Shown: positions 1 to 7,768, numbered from the stretch's first letter. The stretch is 64,000 nt of DNA from Firmicutes bacterium CAG:882 (GCA_000435595.1 FR895451.1:1-64000), one strand, 5' to 3'. Notes: generated from the letters alone by a model not told the origin. Made by a program: numbers and translations.

Positions 1-12
1 TTATAGCACATG

Positions 13-62
13 TTTTGACCCCAACATCATCTCTATTCAGATGTCCGAATCTAGATAGAGAT
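13..62 (+). repeat. Dispersed repeat, copy 1 (TTTTGACCCCAACATC plus hairpin)
   Basis: Positions 13-28 read TTTTGACCCCAACATC, and the same 16 bases recur at 1247-1262. In both places a small hairpin with partly matching sequence follows (ATTCAG-A/G-TGTC, then CGAATC). Here the stem is ATCTCTAT (29-36) with ATAGAGAT (55-62). The left part of this copy may lie outside the window. I infer a dispersed intergenic repeat or a shared leader element; no protein is encoded. Confidence 0.5.
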
Positions 63-97
63 GCATAAATGCAATACTTGTATTTGTTTGTAGATTT

Positions 98-129
98 AAC
101 TTCTATCTTAACCGATGGAAGTTTTTTTA
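98..129 (+). terminator. Intrinsic terminator of a gene upstream of the window
   Basis: An 8-bp stem, AACTTCTA (98-105) with TGGAAGTT (116-123), including one G-T pair, is followed by a run of Ts from 122 to 128. It fits the end of a transcript entering from the left and separates it from the promoter at 140-168. Confidence 0.6.
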
Positions 130-139
130 TTACTTGGTA

Positions 140-168
140 TTGCCAAAGGTGATTTTATGTGCTATGAT
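140..168 (+). promoter_or_regulatory. Sigma-A-type promoter
   Basis: TTGCCA (140-145), a 17-base spacer, then TATGAT (163-168): five of six matches in each box at the ideal spacing. It would start transcription near 175 and read into the truncated gene at 352-984. Confidence 0.55.
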
Positions 169-351
169 TCATTAAAAGCATAGTTCTAAGATTCTTTATT
201 TCTTTCAAGTAATATCTGCATTTAGGAGTCCATGCTTTTTGTTCCCATAATGACAACGGCAGGTGGATTCCTGAATGGAGAAACAGTTCTCGGTGTAGTC
301 CTCCTGCGGCACCAAAAGGAGGCACATATTGACGGAAGAAAGGGAGACGGC

Positions 352-984
352 ATGACGGTGGATGATTTTTATAAGTGCGTGGCGTATGCGTGTCTCTATA
401 AAAGTACGGGCGAGAATGTGAATGCTATAGCCGGCGATGAACTGAGTATCACGATGATACGCGAGAGCTATCCGAAGTCCATGATGCGGGAGCTTAAGAG
501 ACTGGGAATCGGTTTTGCAGAGTATGATTCGGGAATATATTATTCGCAGAATTTCTTTATTCCTGCACAGTTCATAGTGACACAGGAGCTCAAGCCCGAT
601 GAACACAGAAGCCTGCGGATCCTGTCAAGGAACGCAGATGAGAAGGATGTGAAGAGTTTTATAAAAGAGACATTGGGCTATGTGACACAGGGAGAGAAGG
701 CGGATGTACAGGCAGTGCTGAAGGTAAGCGGAACAGCTAATTATCATTTATATGAGAAAATAAGGAGTGAAGCTGACATGAAAAATTTTTTGGATGAAAT
801 AAAGAATGAGGGGTTCAACGAAGGAATTAGTCAGGGATTGAGTCAAGGACGCACGGAAGCACTTGAGCAGACAGCAATGACACTCTTTGATATGGGAATG
901 GCGGTAGACAAGATAGCACAGGCAGTTCATACCAGCGTAAACATAGTTGAAGAATGGCTGTCGGTGAAAACAGTGAAGCAGTAA
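352..984 (+). CDS. Truncated Rpn/PD-(D/E)XK nuclease-family protein (remnant)
   Basis: The predicted product is 210 residues from ATG 352, which has AGGGAG five bases upstream. An in-frame ATG at 232 would add 40 residues that look unrelated. The segment MTVDDFYKCVAYACLYK and the following block resemble the C-terminal half of a family common in Lachnospiraceae, annotated as PD-(D/E)XK nuclease or Rpn-like proteins. The C-terminus carries the typical GISQGLSQGR low-complexity stretch and a helix-turn-helix-like tail (MAVDKIAQAV). In fuller relatives, as I recall them, a nuclease half with an E-x-K motif lies just before this point. Here the matching position reads HIDGRKGDGM, so the catalytic half appears lost. 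It is probably a decayed gene. The family call is from memory of the pattern, not a search. Confidence 0.5.
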   Translation: MTVDDFYKCVAYACLYKSTGENVNAIAGDELSITMIRESYPKSMMRELKRLGIGFAEYDSGIYYSQNFFIPAQFIVTQELKPDEHRSLRILSRNADEKDVKSFIKETLGYVTQGEKADVQAVLKVSGTANYHLYEKIRSEADMKNFLDEIKNEGFNEGISQGLSQGRTEALEQTAMTLFDMGMAVDKIAQAVHTSVNIVEEWLSVKTVKQ

Positions 985-998
985 AATATTGATGTTGG

Positions 999-1044
999 AA
1001 AGAGCTTTTACGGATAGCATGTTATCGTGAAAAGCTCTTTTACT
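999..1044 (+). terminator. Intrinsic terminator after the truncated gene
   Basis: AAAGAGCTTTT (999-1009) pairs with AAAAGCTCTTT (1030-1040) in a perfect 11-bp stem with a 20-base loop. The tail (TACTTTAT) is only moderately T-rich. It begins 14 bases after the stop codon at 984. Confidence 0.6.
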
Positions 1045-1116
1045 TTATAAAATAAAATGAAAGAGTAAGCGGATGGTATGTCCGGTTCTGTTGGATGTCG
1101 AATATTGTATAAATTG

Positions 1117-1129
1117 GGTAAAATTTACC
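1117..1129. promoter_or_regulatory. Palindrome upstream of the pilus promoter (possible operator)
   Basis: GGTAAAATTTACC is a perfect 13-base dyad. It ends 22 bases before the -35 box of the promoter at 1152-1180, a usual position for a regulator site. The binding protein is unknown. The rest of the gap 1045-1151 shows nothing else. Confidence 0.3.
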
Positions 1130-1151
1130 ATAAATAGGTAAGTTGATTCTA

Positions 1152-1180
1152 TAGACAAAAATGTAAATAATTACTATAAT
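1152..1180 (+). promoter_or_regulatory. Strong sigma-A promoter of the type IV pilus locus
   Basis: TAGACA (1152-1157), a 17-base spacer, then TATAAT (1175-1180): five of six and six of six matches. Transcription should start near 1187, giving a leader of about 160 bases before pilC. The leader holds the inverted repeat at 1201-1255. Confidence 0.7.
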
Positions 1181-1200
1181 TGTCATTATGGATGGTATCA

Positions 1201-1293
1201 GGGTCAAAAGGTCAGAAATCTGAAGCATGCTTGCTTGCAAAATACCTTTTGACCCCAACATCTATGGATTCAGGTGTCAAAACATGCGAATCC
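1201..1293 (+). promoter_or_regulatory. Structured leader of the pilus operon; repeat copy 2
   Basis: GGGTCAAAAGGT (1201-1212) pairs perfectly with ACCTTTTGACCC (1244-1255). The loop contains the palindrome AAGCATGCTT (1223-1232). A second hairpin follows, GGATTC (1266-1271) with GAATCC (1288-1293). The right arm of the first hairpin merges into TTTTGACCCCAACATC (1247-1262), the sequence repeated at 13-28. It sits in the first 110 bases of the predicted transcript, without a clear T-run. It could be a cis-acting RNA, an operator, or simply a dispersed repeat. I do not recognise a known riboswitch. Confidence 0.45.
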
Positions 1294-1347
1294 AATATGA
1301 TAAAGTAAAGCATGATAGCGTAAAAATACAGGTGGGGATGGAGACAT

Positions 1348-2559
1348 ATGGCATCATTTTCTTATGAAATTGTCACGAAAGATGGCAAGCGAAAGAAAGG
1401 TTCTATCGAAGCTGATAATATTGATAAAGCAAGAAATGCAATTAAAGCCGAAGCAAGCATGGTGATATCGCTCAAGGCGGCATCGCTCCTCAATAAGGAT
1501 ATTGAGATTAACATCGGAAAGAAAAAAGCCTCCGTCAGAGATTTGTCGGTGTTCTGCCGTCAGTTCAACAGTATTCTCAAGGCGGGAGTAAGCGTGATTG
1601 AGGCACTTGACATGCTGTCTCAGCAGACAGAGAATAAGAAGCTTGCGCAGGCAATATCCGAGACAAAGGCAAGCGTCGAAAAAGGTGAGACGCTTGCACT
1701 TGCAATGAGAAAACAGGGTGAGATATTTCCTGAGATGCTCCTTAACATGGTTGCAGCCGGTGAACAGTCAGGTTCGTTAGAGACATCACTGTCGAGAATG
1801 GCAGTGCATTTTGAGAAGGAGAACAGACTCAAAGGGCTTGTAAAAAAAGCAATGATGTACCCGATTATACTTATAATTGTTGCAATCGTGGTAATGGCTG
1901 TAATGCTTGTTGCGGTACTTCCGAAGTTCATGGAGACATTTGAGGACATGGATATGGATATGCCTGCATATACACTCGCGGTAATGGGACTGAGTGATTT
2001 CCTTATTGCAAACTGGATTCCGATTATACTTGTCATAGCTGCAGTTGTTATTGCGATAAAAATATACGGAAATACACCGGTGGGAAAACGTAATTTCGGT
2101 AAGATGAAGCTCAAGGCTCCTATATTCGGAAAGCTTAACACCAAGACGGCATGTTCAAGATTTGCTCGAACGATGTCGACACTGCTTGCGGCAGGTATGT
2201 CCGTTGTGGAGGCACTTTCCATAACAGGAAAAGTTATCGGAAACGTAATATATGAGGATGCACTTGAGGATACAAAGGAAAAGGTAAAGGGTGGTCAGCC
2301 ACTTTCAAGACCACTAAGGACAAGCGGAATATTTCCGCCGATGATTGTACATATGGTTGGTATAGGTGAGGAGACAGGTAATCTTGAGGAAATGCTTGAC
2401 AATGTGGCAGATTACTACGATGAAGAAGTCACGATGGCAACAGAGCAGATGACGGCACTTCTTGAGCCGCTCGTAATTGTGTTCCTTGCGGTTATCGTTG
2501 TGGCGATAATTGCGGCGGTGTATGCGCCGATGCTGACGCTGTACAATGGAATCGGATAA
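1348..2559 (+). CDS. pilC: Type IV pilus inner-membrane platform protein PilC (GspF family)
   Basis: This 403-residue polytopic membrane protein is the platform on which assembly ATPases act to add pilins to the growing fibre. The length is normal for PilC/GspF. An N-terminal segment (to about residue 60) is followed by two GspF repeats, each with the pattern FCRQFNSILKAGVSVIEAL (repeat 1) or FARTMSTLLAAGMSVVEAL (repeat 2) and then a GEETG/GEQSG turn. Membrane segments are visible near residues 170-195, 220-240 and 370-397. ATG 1348 follows a G-rich Shine-Dalgarno region. It is the first gene after the promoter at 1152-1180, and no PilB or PilT gene accompanies it. The downstream gap holds a long palindrome. 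Confidence 0.93.
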   Translation: MASFSYEIVTKDGKRKKGSIEADNIDKARNAIKAEASMVISLKAASLLNKDIEINIGKKKASVRDLSVFCRQFNSILKAGVSVIEALDMLSQQTENKKLAQAISETKASVEKGETLALAMRKQGEIFPEMLLNMVAAGEQSGSLETSLSRMAVHFEKENRLKGLVKKAMMYPIILIIVAIVVMAVMLVAVLPKFMETFEDMDMDMPAYTLAVMGLSDFLIANWIPIILVIAAVVIAIKIYGNTPVGKRNFGKMKLKAPIFGKLNTKTACSRFARTMSTLLAAGMSVVEALSITGKVIGNVIYEDALEDTKEKVKGGQPLSRPLRTSGIFPPMIVHMVGIGEETGNLEEMLDNVADYYDEEVTMATEQMTALLEPLVIVFLAVIVVAIIAAVYAPMLTLYNGIG

Positions 2560-2591
2560 GAGATAAAAAATGCGACCCCGGAACATATTGA

Positions 2592-2819
2592 GTGCGCGGT
2601 ATTTTATCTGCACACATCGCTTGAATGTACGAAGCTAAGCTGTTTCAGACATTCTGCGGGAAAATATGATAGTGGGACGCAAGCGATGCAAAGTCGCCAT
2701 CCGTGGCTCCATTGCATCTTTTCCAACATCGTGTTGGAAATTGCTGGTACTTCGGCAGAATGTCGAAACGCTAAGCTTCTCCCATAAACCGCTCTGTGCG
2801 TAGATAAAATACCGCGCAC
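2592..2819. repeat. Long imperfect palindrome between pilC and pilA
   Basis: The outer arms 2592-2616 and 2795-2819 are inverted repeats with two mismatches in 25 bases (core GTGCGCGGTATTTTATCT). A second arm pair matches closely, roughly 2631-2657 with 2753-2780 (GACATTCTGC / GCAGAATGTC). Inside are GATGCAA/TTGCATC and the perfect hairpin TTCCAACA-TCG-TGTTGGAA. The RNA would fold into one branched structure of about 230 bases. On the minus strand it contains GATGCAATGGAGC (2718-2706), a core shared with the elements at 4414-4662 and 7651-7738. No coding potential is apparent. It fills most of the 373-base gap; the remaining part (2820-2917) has a small hairpin GGTGG (2860-2864) / CCACC (2874-2878). 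Confidence 0.75.
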
Positions 2820-2932
2820 GGCAAGGGTGTTGTGGGATACAGATTAATCCGGTTATCCCGGTGGGCGACCCGACCACCGCGTAACATAAATGGGCTGATG
2901 CCTAAAAATTTATATTTAAAGGAGACTTTAGT

Positions 2933-3466
2933 ATGAAGAAGTTAAACAAAGACAATAAGGGTTTCTCTCTCGTAGAGCTCTTAGTAGTAATTGCAATCAT
3001 GGTAGTATTAGTTGGTGTTATTGCACCTACACTTCTTAGCAATATCGAGAAGACAAGAGAAGCAAAGGATTATCAGGCACTTGATACTTTGGCTGGAAAT
3101 GTTCAGTCAGCAATGATTGATGAAGATGTATATGATGCTATAATGGCAAATGCGACAGGAACAACAGAAAAGATTTGTACAATTAATTTAGTTGATGCGT
3201 ATAATGGAAGTGCGTTTACAACAGAGCCTAAGGCAGGTGTAAATACAAAATTCCAGAATCTTTTAAAAGACTATTTAGCTCAGGATGCAGTATTTAAGAC
3301 AACTGCTACTGGGACTACTTTTAGCGTTTTTGGAGCTAAAGCAGCAAAAGAAGGAACAACATTACAGGCTAAGGTAAATACAACGACAGGTTCAATTACA
3401 GTTGAGTTTACAGATGGTACAAATGTTATAAAGGGTAAAAGCGTAGAATACTCTGTAACAAGATAA
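2933..3466 (+). CDS. pilA: Major type IV pilin PilA (prepilin)
   Basis: This 177-residue prepilin has a short, basic leader ending in Gly10 (MKKLNKDNKG) and a mature N-terminus FSLVELLVVIAI with Glu at +5. That is the classic cleavage and methylation site for PilD. About 25 hydrophobic residues form the N-terminal helix. The C-terminal domain is rich in Thr, Ala and Lys and has no cysteine pair of the pilus D-loop type. AAAGGAG (2918-2924) lies eight bases before ATG 2933, a strong site. Codons are plainer and more AT-rich than in neighbouring genes, which suggests high expression and supports the major-subunit call. The peptidase gene follows after 12 bases. Confidence 0.9.
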   Translation: MKKLNKDNKGFSLVELLVVIAIMVVLVGVIAPTLLSNIEKTREAKDYQALDTLAGNVQSAMIDEDVYDAIMANATGTTEKICTINLVDAYNGSAFTTEPKAGVNTKFQNLLKDYLAQDAVFKTTATGTTFSVFGAKAAKEGTTLQAKVNTTTGSITVEFTDGTNVIKGKSVEYSVTR

Positions 3467-3478
3467 TCATTCTAAACT

Positions 3479-4231
3479 ATGCAATATTACATTCCACTCT
3501 ACATAATCATCTTCCTCTTCGGAATCGTGATTGGCAGCTTCCTAAATGTGTGCATTTACAGGCTGCCGCTTAAGGAGAATATTGCAACAACGGGTTCACA
3601 CTGCATGAGCTGCGGGCACGGGCTTAGGTGGTACGATTTGGTGCCGCTTTTCTCGTGGCTGCAGCTTCGTGGCAGGTGCCGTTATTGCAAGGCACGGATT
3701 TCAGTACAATATCCGCTCATCGAGGCGATGAACGGAATCGGGTATGTACTGATATTTGTGGTTAATGGTATATGTGTGGACAGCATACTTATGTGTCTTT
3801 TTTTCTCGTGTCTGGTCACATTGTCGGTTATCGACTGGAGAACCTACGAGATTCCGGTTGGGATTAATGTAACGATTCTTGTGCTTGGCGTGTTAAGATG
3901 TGCGCTTGATTATCACAATATTGTATCACACCTTATCGGATTTGTGTGCGTCAGCGTATTTTTGCTTCTGCTCAACCTTGTGACGGGAGGCAGGGCGATG
4001 GGTGGCGGCGATGTTAAGCTTATGGCGGCGGCGGGACTCTTCCTGGGATGGAAGCAGATTACCCTTGGCTTCTTGCTTGGCTGTATCGTCGGCTCGATAA
4101 TTCACCTGTGCCTTATGAAGTTTGCGGGAAAAGGCAGAAAGCTTGCATTCGGACCATACCTCTCGATAGGAATGGTAATCGCAATGCTCGCAGGAGACAC
4201 CATGATTAACTGGTATCTCTCACTATTTTAA
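3479..4231 (+). CDS. pilD: Prepilin leader peptidase / N-methyltransferase PilD
   Basis: The predicted product is 250 residues, a typical size. It is an aspartic membrane protease that removes prepilin leaders and methylates the new N-terminus. The cytoplasmic loop has two cysteine pairs (CMSCG and CRYCK) that form the zinc-binding methylase site. The catalytic aspartates are in VIDWRTYEIP and in the GxGD-type motif AMGGGDVKLM. About seven or eight membrane helices are visible. No clear Shine-Dalgarno sequence precedes ATG 3479, so translation may depend on pilA 12 bases upstream. The substrates are presumably PilA and the minor pilins encoded at 7769-12801. Confidence 0.93.
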   Translation: MQYYIPLYIIIFLFGIVIGSFLNVCIYRLPLKENIATTGSHCMSCGHGLRWYDLVPLFSWLQLRGRCRYCKARISVQYPLIEAMNGIGYVLIFVVNGICVDSILMCLFFSCLVTLSVIDWRTYEIPVGINVTILVLGVLRCALDYHNIVSHLIGFVCVSVFLLLLNLVTGGRAMGGGDVKLMAAAGLFLGWKQITLGFLLGCIVGSIIHLCLMKFAGKGRKLAFGPYLSIGMVIAMLAGDTMINWYLSLF

Positions 4232-4290
4232 GAGAACTACTAAATGTAGAGAACTTTCTTACATGATAGTTCTCTTACATATTTTTACTT
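4232..4290 (+). terminator. Hairpin at the end of pilA-pilD, possible (partial) terminator
   Basis: AGAGAACTA (4231-4239) pairs with TAGTTCTCT (4267-4275), with an inner ATGTA/TACAT stem. TTACATATTTTTACTT follows. The right arm can also pair with 4341-4358 (18 bases, two mismatches to 4263-4280), so two alternative folds exist. It could end or stabilise the pilA-pilD message. Confidence 0.45.
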
Positions 4291-4413
4291 ATTGTGCATG
4301 GAAAAATGCGTCCATATCATGTACTTATGAAAGCAGAAATATGTAAAAGAACTATCGTAATCTAACAGATATGATAGGAGTTTCATATATTAGAAAATGA
4401 ACTTTAACACACA

Positions 4414-4662
4414 GTTGTGAGATTTATCCATATCGATATGATTGACGCTTACAAAATGCAAATTAGTCAATAAACAGCTGTACTATTTTACTATATTGCA
4501 AATCAGGTACTTTACAGCCGTCGGTGTTTGGCAGCCGTATTTTGGCTGACTATGCACCGCTACGTGATGTAATGTAGCGAGAGCGTGCCTGATGGTAATA
4601 TAGTAAAATAGCACAGCGTACGGATTAAGATGTTTTGTATCGGTATGGATAAATCCCACAAC
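4414..4662. repeat. Long imperfect palindrome between pilD and pilMN
   Basis: Outer arms 4414-4438 and 4638-4662 are inverted repeats with two mismatches in 25 bases (core GATTTATCCATA). Inner arms 4477-4510 and 4585-4617 share a perfect 15-base block CTATTTTACTATATT and its complement. The centre holds a GCTAC/GTAGC hairpin containing GATGTAATGTAGC (4566-4578), the core also found at 2706-2718 (minus) and 7654-7666. The right half resembles 7652-7710 over nearly 60 bases. No coding potential is seen. This is the second of three related structured gaps in the pilus locus. Confidence 0.75.
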
Positions 4663-4717
4663 GTCCGGGATGCAGGATATTCCGGCAGAATCGCATTAAA
4701 TTCCATCATGGAGGATA

Positions 4718-4846
4718 GTGTATTAAACAAGCTTAATAGCTTATTTAACACACCTGCAATTTGTTTTAGAGCGAAAACAAATTGCTTTGATGGCAGATGA
4801 GAAATCACATTCGTGAATTTCTCATCGCCTCTTCGCGACAAGTCGC
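4718..4846 (+). promoter_or_regulatory. Row of hairpins in the leader of pilMN
   Basis: Four hairpins lie end to end just before the gene. (A) 4718-4733 with 4738-4753, 14 of 16 paired. (B) GCAATTTGTTTT (4756-4767) with its perfect complement 4774-4785. (C) GATGAGAAATCAC (4796-4808) with 4813-4826, one bulge. (D) GCGA/TCGC within 4835-4846. None has a terminator T-run. The Shine-Dalgarno ACGAGG of pilMN begins eight bases after D. They could set mRNA processing, stability or translation of the assembly genes relative to pilA. Confidence 0.55.
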
Positions 4847-4864
4847 TCAGAAACGAGGATAATT

Positions 4865-6475
4865 ATGGCTTCAAAGGTTACCAAATTCATCACAATCTCG
4901 ATAGGGAGTGAAGAAATCAAGCTGTGTGAGCTTGACAACAGCAAGAGAAACGTATCGGTGCTGTGGGCTGAGACTGTTCCTACACCTGCCAATTCGTATG
5001 ATGAGGGAGAGATTGTTGATATCGAGAAAATCTCTAAGATTCTTAAGCAGACAATATTTAAGAATCGAATCAATGCTAAGCATGTTATATTCACGGTACA
5101 GGGACCTAAGTTTGCCAACAAGGAGATTACCATTCCTAATGTAAAGAAGGACAAGATAAGGTCGGTTGTCGATGCCAACTGCTCAGAGTATTTCCCAATC
5201 AATACCGAGGAATATGTATTCTCATACTCTGTTCTTGAGAGCTTTGTTCAGGAGGGAAGAAAGCAGTTAAGACTTATGATTGTCGCTGCACCTGAGGATA
5301 TCATCGAGAGCTATTACACCTTGGCTGACCGCCTTGAGATGAAGCTTGAGTGTATCGACTTCGTCGGTAACTCGACGCTTCAGATTATAAAGCATCAGAT
5401 TGATACTGCTCCTGATATTGTTATTCAGGTCAATAATGCGACAACGGTTGTAAATATATTGAAGAACGGCGTATTACAGATGCAGAGAACCATTCCGTAT
5501 GGCAAGAATGTCCTCATCAATGCTGTTATGGATGAGAGGCAGGTGCCGGAGGCGGGTGCTGAGCAGATTATAAGAAGTGAGAAGCTGATTCATTCGAGCT
5601 TTGACGGTGATCAGGTGACGGATTCGCTCAGATATATGGTTGCCAATCTGAGCCGAGTTGTGGATTACTACACGACGAGAAATCAGGACAGCCCGCTTGA
5701 GAAGGCTTATCTCATAACGGATGGCTTTGACATACTTGGACTTGAAGAGCTGTTAGGCACAGAGCTTAACATTCCGATTGTTGCAATGAAGGAACTCAGG
5801 AATATAACCGGAAGCAAGTATTATGAGATGCCTGAGAACCACCTCATGAATTACCTTGAGAACCTCGGTGCAGTGTTAGAGCCTATCAATTTTGTATCCA
5901 GGAAGCATATTGAAACAGCACAGAAGAAGGAAGGTAAGCACAACAGCGTTGTACTTATCGCGGGTGCTGTAATTATATCCGCTCTTTTAGTTGGATATCC
6001 TTATTGGAATTATTCCAAGGTAAGGGATGAGAGAGACAGGCTTGCCGGGGAGATTGACAGGATTAAGAATGTTGAGGAGACGGTTAATGCCTACTACACG
6101 GCTAAGGATAAGGCGACGGATATGCTTCAGTTCATAGCCGCTACATACAGCGATAACGATTCGGTACTCTATATGTACAATAAGCTTGAGGAGGTAATGC
6201 CTTCCGATATTTCGCTTTCAAGCCTTTCGTTTAACAACGGTCAGATAACTCTCTCAGCCACGGGTTCATCAAAGCTCTGTGTTGCCAAGTTCTTAGAGGA
6301 GCTTGAAAAGCTCGACAATGTGTACGATGTTCAGATTTCGGGCGTGAGCGAGTCCAAGGATGAAGAGGGTGTAATTACCGAGAGCTTTTCACTTACCTTC
6401 AAGTTCCTTCTGGTTACGGAGGAGGAGAGCGGCGAGTTTGAGAGCATAGAGAATGAAGTAAAGGAGGCAGAGTAA
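4865..6475 (+). CDS. pilMN: Type IV pilus assembly protein PilM-PilN fusion
   Basis: The 536-residue product joins two proteins that are separate in most diderms. Residues 1-340 are PilM-like, an actin-fold cytoplasmic ATP-binding protein (GSEEIKLCEL start, VIQVNNATTVVNILKNG nucleotide-fold core). A membrane helix follows at about 361-383. Residues 384-536 are PilN-like, with a coiled coil and a small alpha/beta domain. At the joint sits PINFVSRK (340-347), similar to the INLLP segment by which PilN binds PilM elsewhere. A PilMN fusion is known in Clostridioides difficile, so the arrangement is clostridial rather than unique. It forms the alignment complex with PilO, which starts two bases after its stop codon. 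Confidence 0.88.
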   Translation: MASKVTKFITISIGSEEIKLCELDNSKRNVSVLWAETVPTPANSYDEGEIVDIEKISKILKQTIFKNRINAKHVIFTVQGPKFANKEITIPNVKKDKIRSVVDANCSEYFPINTEEYVFSYSVLESFVQEGRKQLRLMIVAAPEDIIESYYTLADRLEMKLECIDFVGNSTLQIIKHQIDTAPDIVIQVNNATTVVNILKNGVLQMQRTIPYGKNVLINAVMDERQVPEAGAEQIIRSEKLIHSSFDGDQVTDSLRYMVANLSRVVDYYTTRNQDSPLEKAYLITDGFDILGLEELLGTELNIPIVAMKELRNITGSKYYEMPENHLMNYLENLGAVLEPINFVSRKHIETAQKKEGKHNSVVLIAGAVIISALLVGYPYWNYSKVRDERDRLAGEIDRIKNVEETVNAYYTAKDKATDMLQFIAATYSDNDSVLYMYNKLEEVMPSDISLSSLSFNNGQITLSATGSSKLCVAKFLEELEKLDNVYDVQISGVSESKDEEGVITESFSLTFKFLLVTEEESGEFESIENEVKEAE

Positions 6476-6477
6476 TT

Positions 6478-7626
6478 ATGAAGCTTGCAATTTCTGAACG
6501 TGACAAATTATTGTTATGTCTTGTAGGAAGCGCATTGCTTGTGTTTCTGGCATGGTACTTTGGCTTCCGCAACCTGAATGATAAGACGGCGGCACTTGAG
6601 AGCGAGATTTCAACACTGCAGGTAAAGTATGATGACCTGAGTGCTAAGAAATCAAACGCAAAGAAGTACGCACAGGATACGGAAGGGTACGACCTTCTGT
6701 GTGATGCCTGGCTTTCACGTTTTGATTCTGGTTTTTCCCAGAAGGCTACACTCATTTTTACAAGCAATCTTGAAGCTGAGCTTGGCGTGTGGATGAGAAC
6801 GGTGAACATGCCTGATGCGGCACTTATATATACCTTCGGACAGATACAGTCATCCAATCCTTCATCGACAGGCAGCACGGTGTATAACACCGATATGAAG
6901 GGCTACAAAAAGACTGTCACTTATTCCTATGAATGTGATTATGACACCTTCAAGGATATGTTAGCCTATATACTTGATTATGACACCATATATACAATCG
7001 ATTCCGTGACATGCTCCTACAATGAGGAGGATGAGCTGATGACGGGAAATATCACCATATCCCAGTATGCGATAACAGGCAGTGACAGAGAGTACTATGA
7101 GCCTGAGATTGATTCTATCGACCTTGGAACGGAGAACCTCTTTGTGTCTGAGACAAATCCAAGCCGGGTTGTCGAGGTAGCGGATGAGTTCGGGCTTATG
7201 ACGAACTATGATATTGCTCTCTCGCTCAGCTCCGAGAGCTCGGATTTGAGTTCGGTGGTGCTTGGACGCAGAGGTCTTACATCATCGCAGGTGTCAGCCA
7301 ATACCAATGACAATGTACCTGTTGTAATCAACATTGGCGGTGAGAACGGAGAGTATACTCTCAGTTATTCAGTCGGAGAAAATACATATCCCGGAGACAC
7401 GGCGGCATTCAGCAAGGGTACACTGGAAACCTTTAACCCGGGACGAAGCATGGATCTGATGGTATTCAGCAGCAAGCGTGACAGCGACGCTGATAACGCC
7501 GGCGCATCAGTCACAATCAACAATAATTCCGATATGACGCTCAACATCAAGGTAATCAACGATGACACGTCAGCTCCTCGGTTTAACATTGAGAGCGCAA
7601 ACGGTTCAATCAAGTTTTACAGATAA
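6478..7626 (+). CDS. pilO: Type IV pilus alignment protein PilO-like
   Basis: The 382-residue product has a short cytoplasmic start, one membrane helix (about residues 11-28), a coiled coil (about 33-65) and an external domain. This is the PilO plan and would pair with the PilN part of the preceding fusion. It is longer than usual for PilO (about 200 residues), with an extra C-terminal beta-rich domain from about residue 235 (VVINIGGENGEYTLSY). That region could contact the pilus or the thick cell wall. ATG 6478 lies two bases after the pilMN stop, so the two genes are likely translationally coupled. The call rests on position and topology more than on motifs. Confidence 0.75.
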   Translation: MKLAISERDKLLLCLVGSALLVFLAWYFGFRNLNDKTAALESEISTLQVKYDDLSAKKSNAKKYAQDTEGYDLLCDAWLSRFDSGFSQKATLIFTSNLEAELGVWMRTVNMPDAALIYTFGQIQSSNPSSTGSTVYNTDMKGYKKTVTYSYECDYDTFKDMLAYILDYDTIYTIDSVTCSYNEEDELMTGNITISQYAITGSDREYYEPEIDSIDLGTENLFVSETNPSRVVEVADEFGLMTNYDIALSLSSESSDLSSVVLGRRGLTSSQVSANTNDNVPVVINIGGENGEYTLSYSVGENTYPGDTAAFSKGTLETFNPGRSMDLMVFSSKRDSDADNAGASVTINNNSDMTLNIKVINDDTSAPRFNIESANGSIKFYR

Positions 7627-7650
7627 GAGATTTAATATTATGTAAGTTCA

Positions 7651-7738
7651 AGTGATGCAATGAAGCGGGAGCGTGTCCGGCGTCAAAATAGTAAAATTGT
7701 ATAACGTCATTTACAAAAACACGAGTTTCGCAATCACT
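7651..7738. repeat. Third palindrome-family element, between pilO and the next gene
   Basis: Positions 7652-7710 resemble 4564-4622 of the second element, and include GATGCAATGAAGC (7654-7666) and ATAGTAAAAT (7688-7697). The ends AGTGATGC (7651-7658) and GCAATCACT (7730-7738) can pair with one bulge. It looks like a shortened copy. The gap 7627-7768 contains nothing else apart from the ribosome binding site. Confidence 0.55.
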
Positions 7739-7768
7739 CAAAAATGTAATGTGTGTAAGAGGTGCTTT

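Noticed and set aside
1620..2222. 200-residue open frame on the minus strand inside pilC
   Set aside because: It is the antisense shadow of a well-supported gene, with no ribosome site and no recognisable protein features. The same applies to the other minus-strand frames.
2660..2760. Possible c-di-GMP-I (GEMM) riboswitch before pilA, because of GTGGGACGCAAG and GCAAAG strings
   Set aside because: The order and spacing of the conserved GEMM segments (GGCAAACC, GACGCAAAGC, GGTTACCG) are not met, and the strings lie inside a larger palindrome. A covariance-model search would settle it.
2604..2877. Short minus-strand frames between pilC and pilA
   Set aside because: They arise from the inverted repeat element; composition is not protein-like and no start signals are seen.
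7673..7768. Upstream in-frame start for the PilV-like prepilin
   Set aside because: It would add 32 residues before the leader, inside the repeat element and without a ribosome site, which does not fit a prepilin leader.
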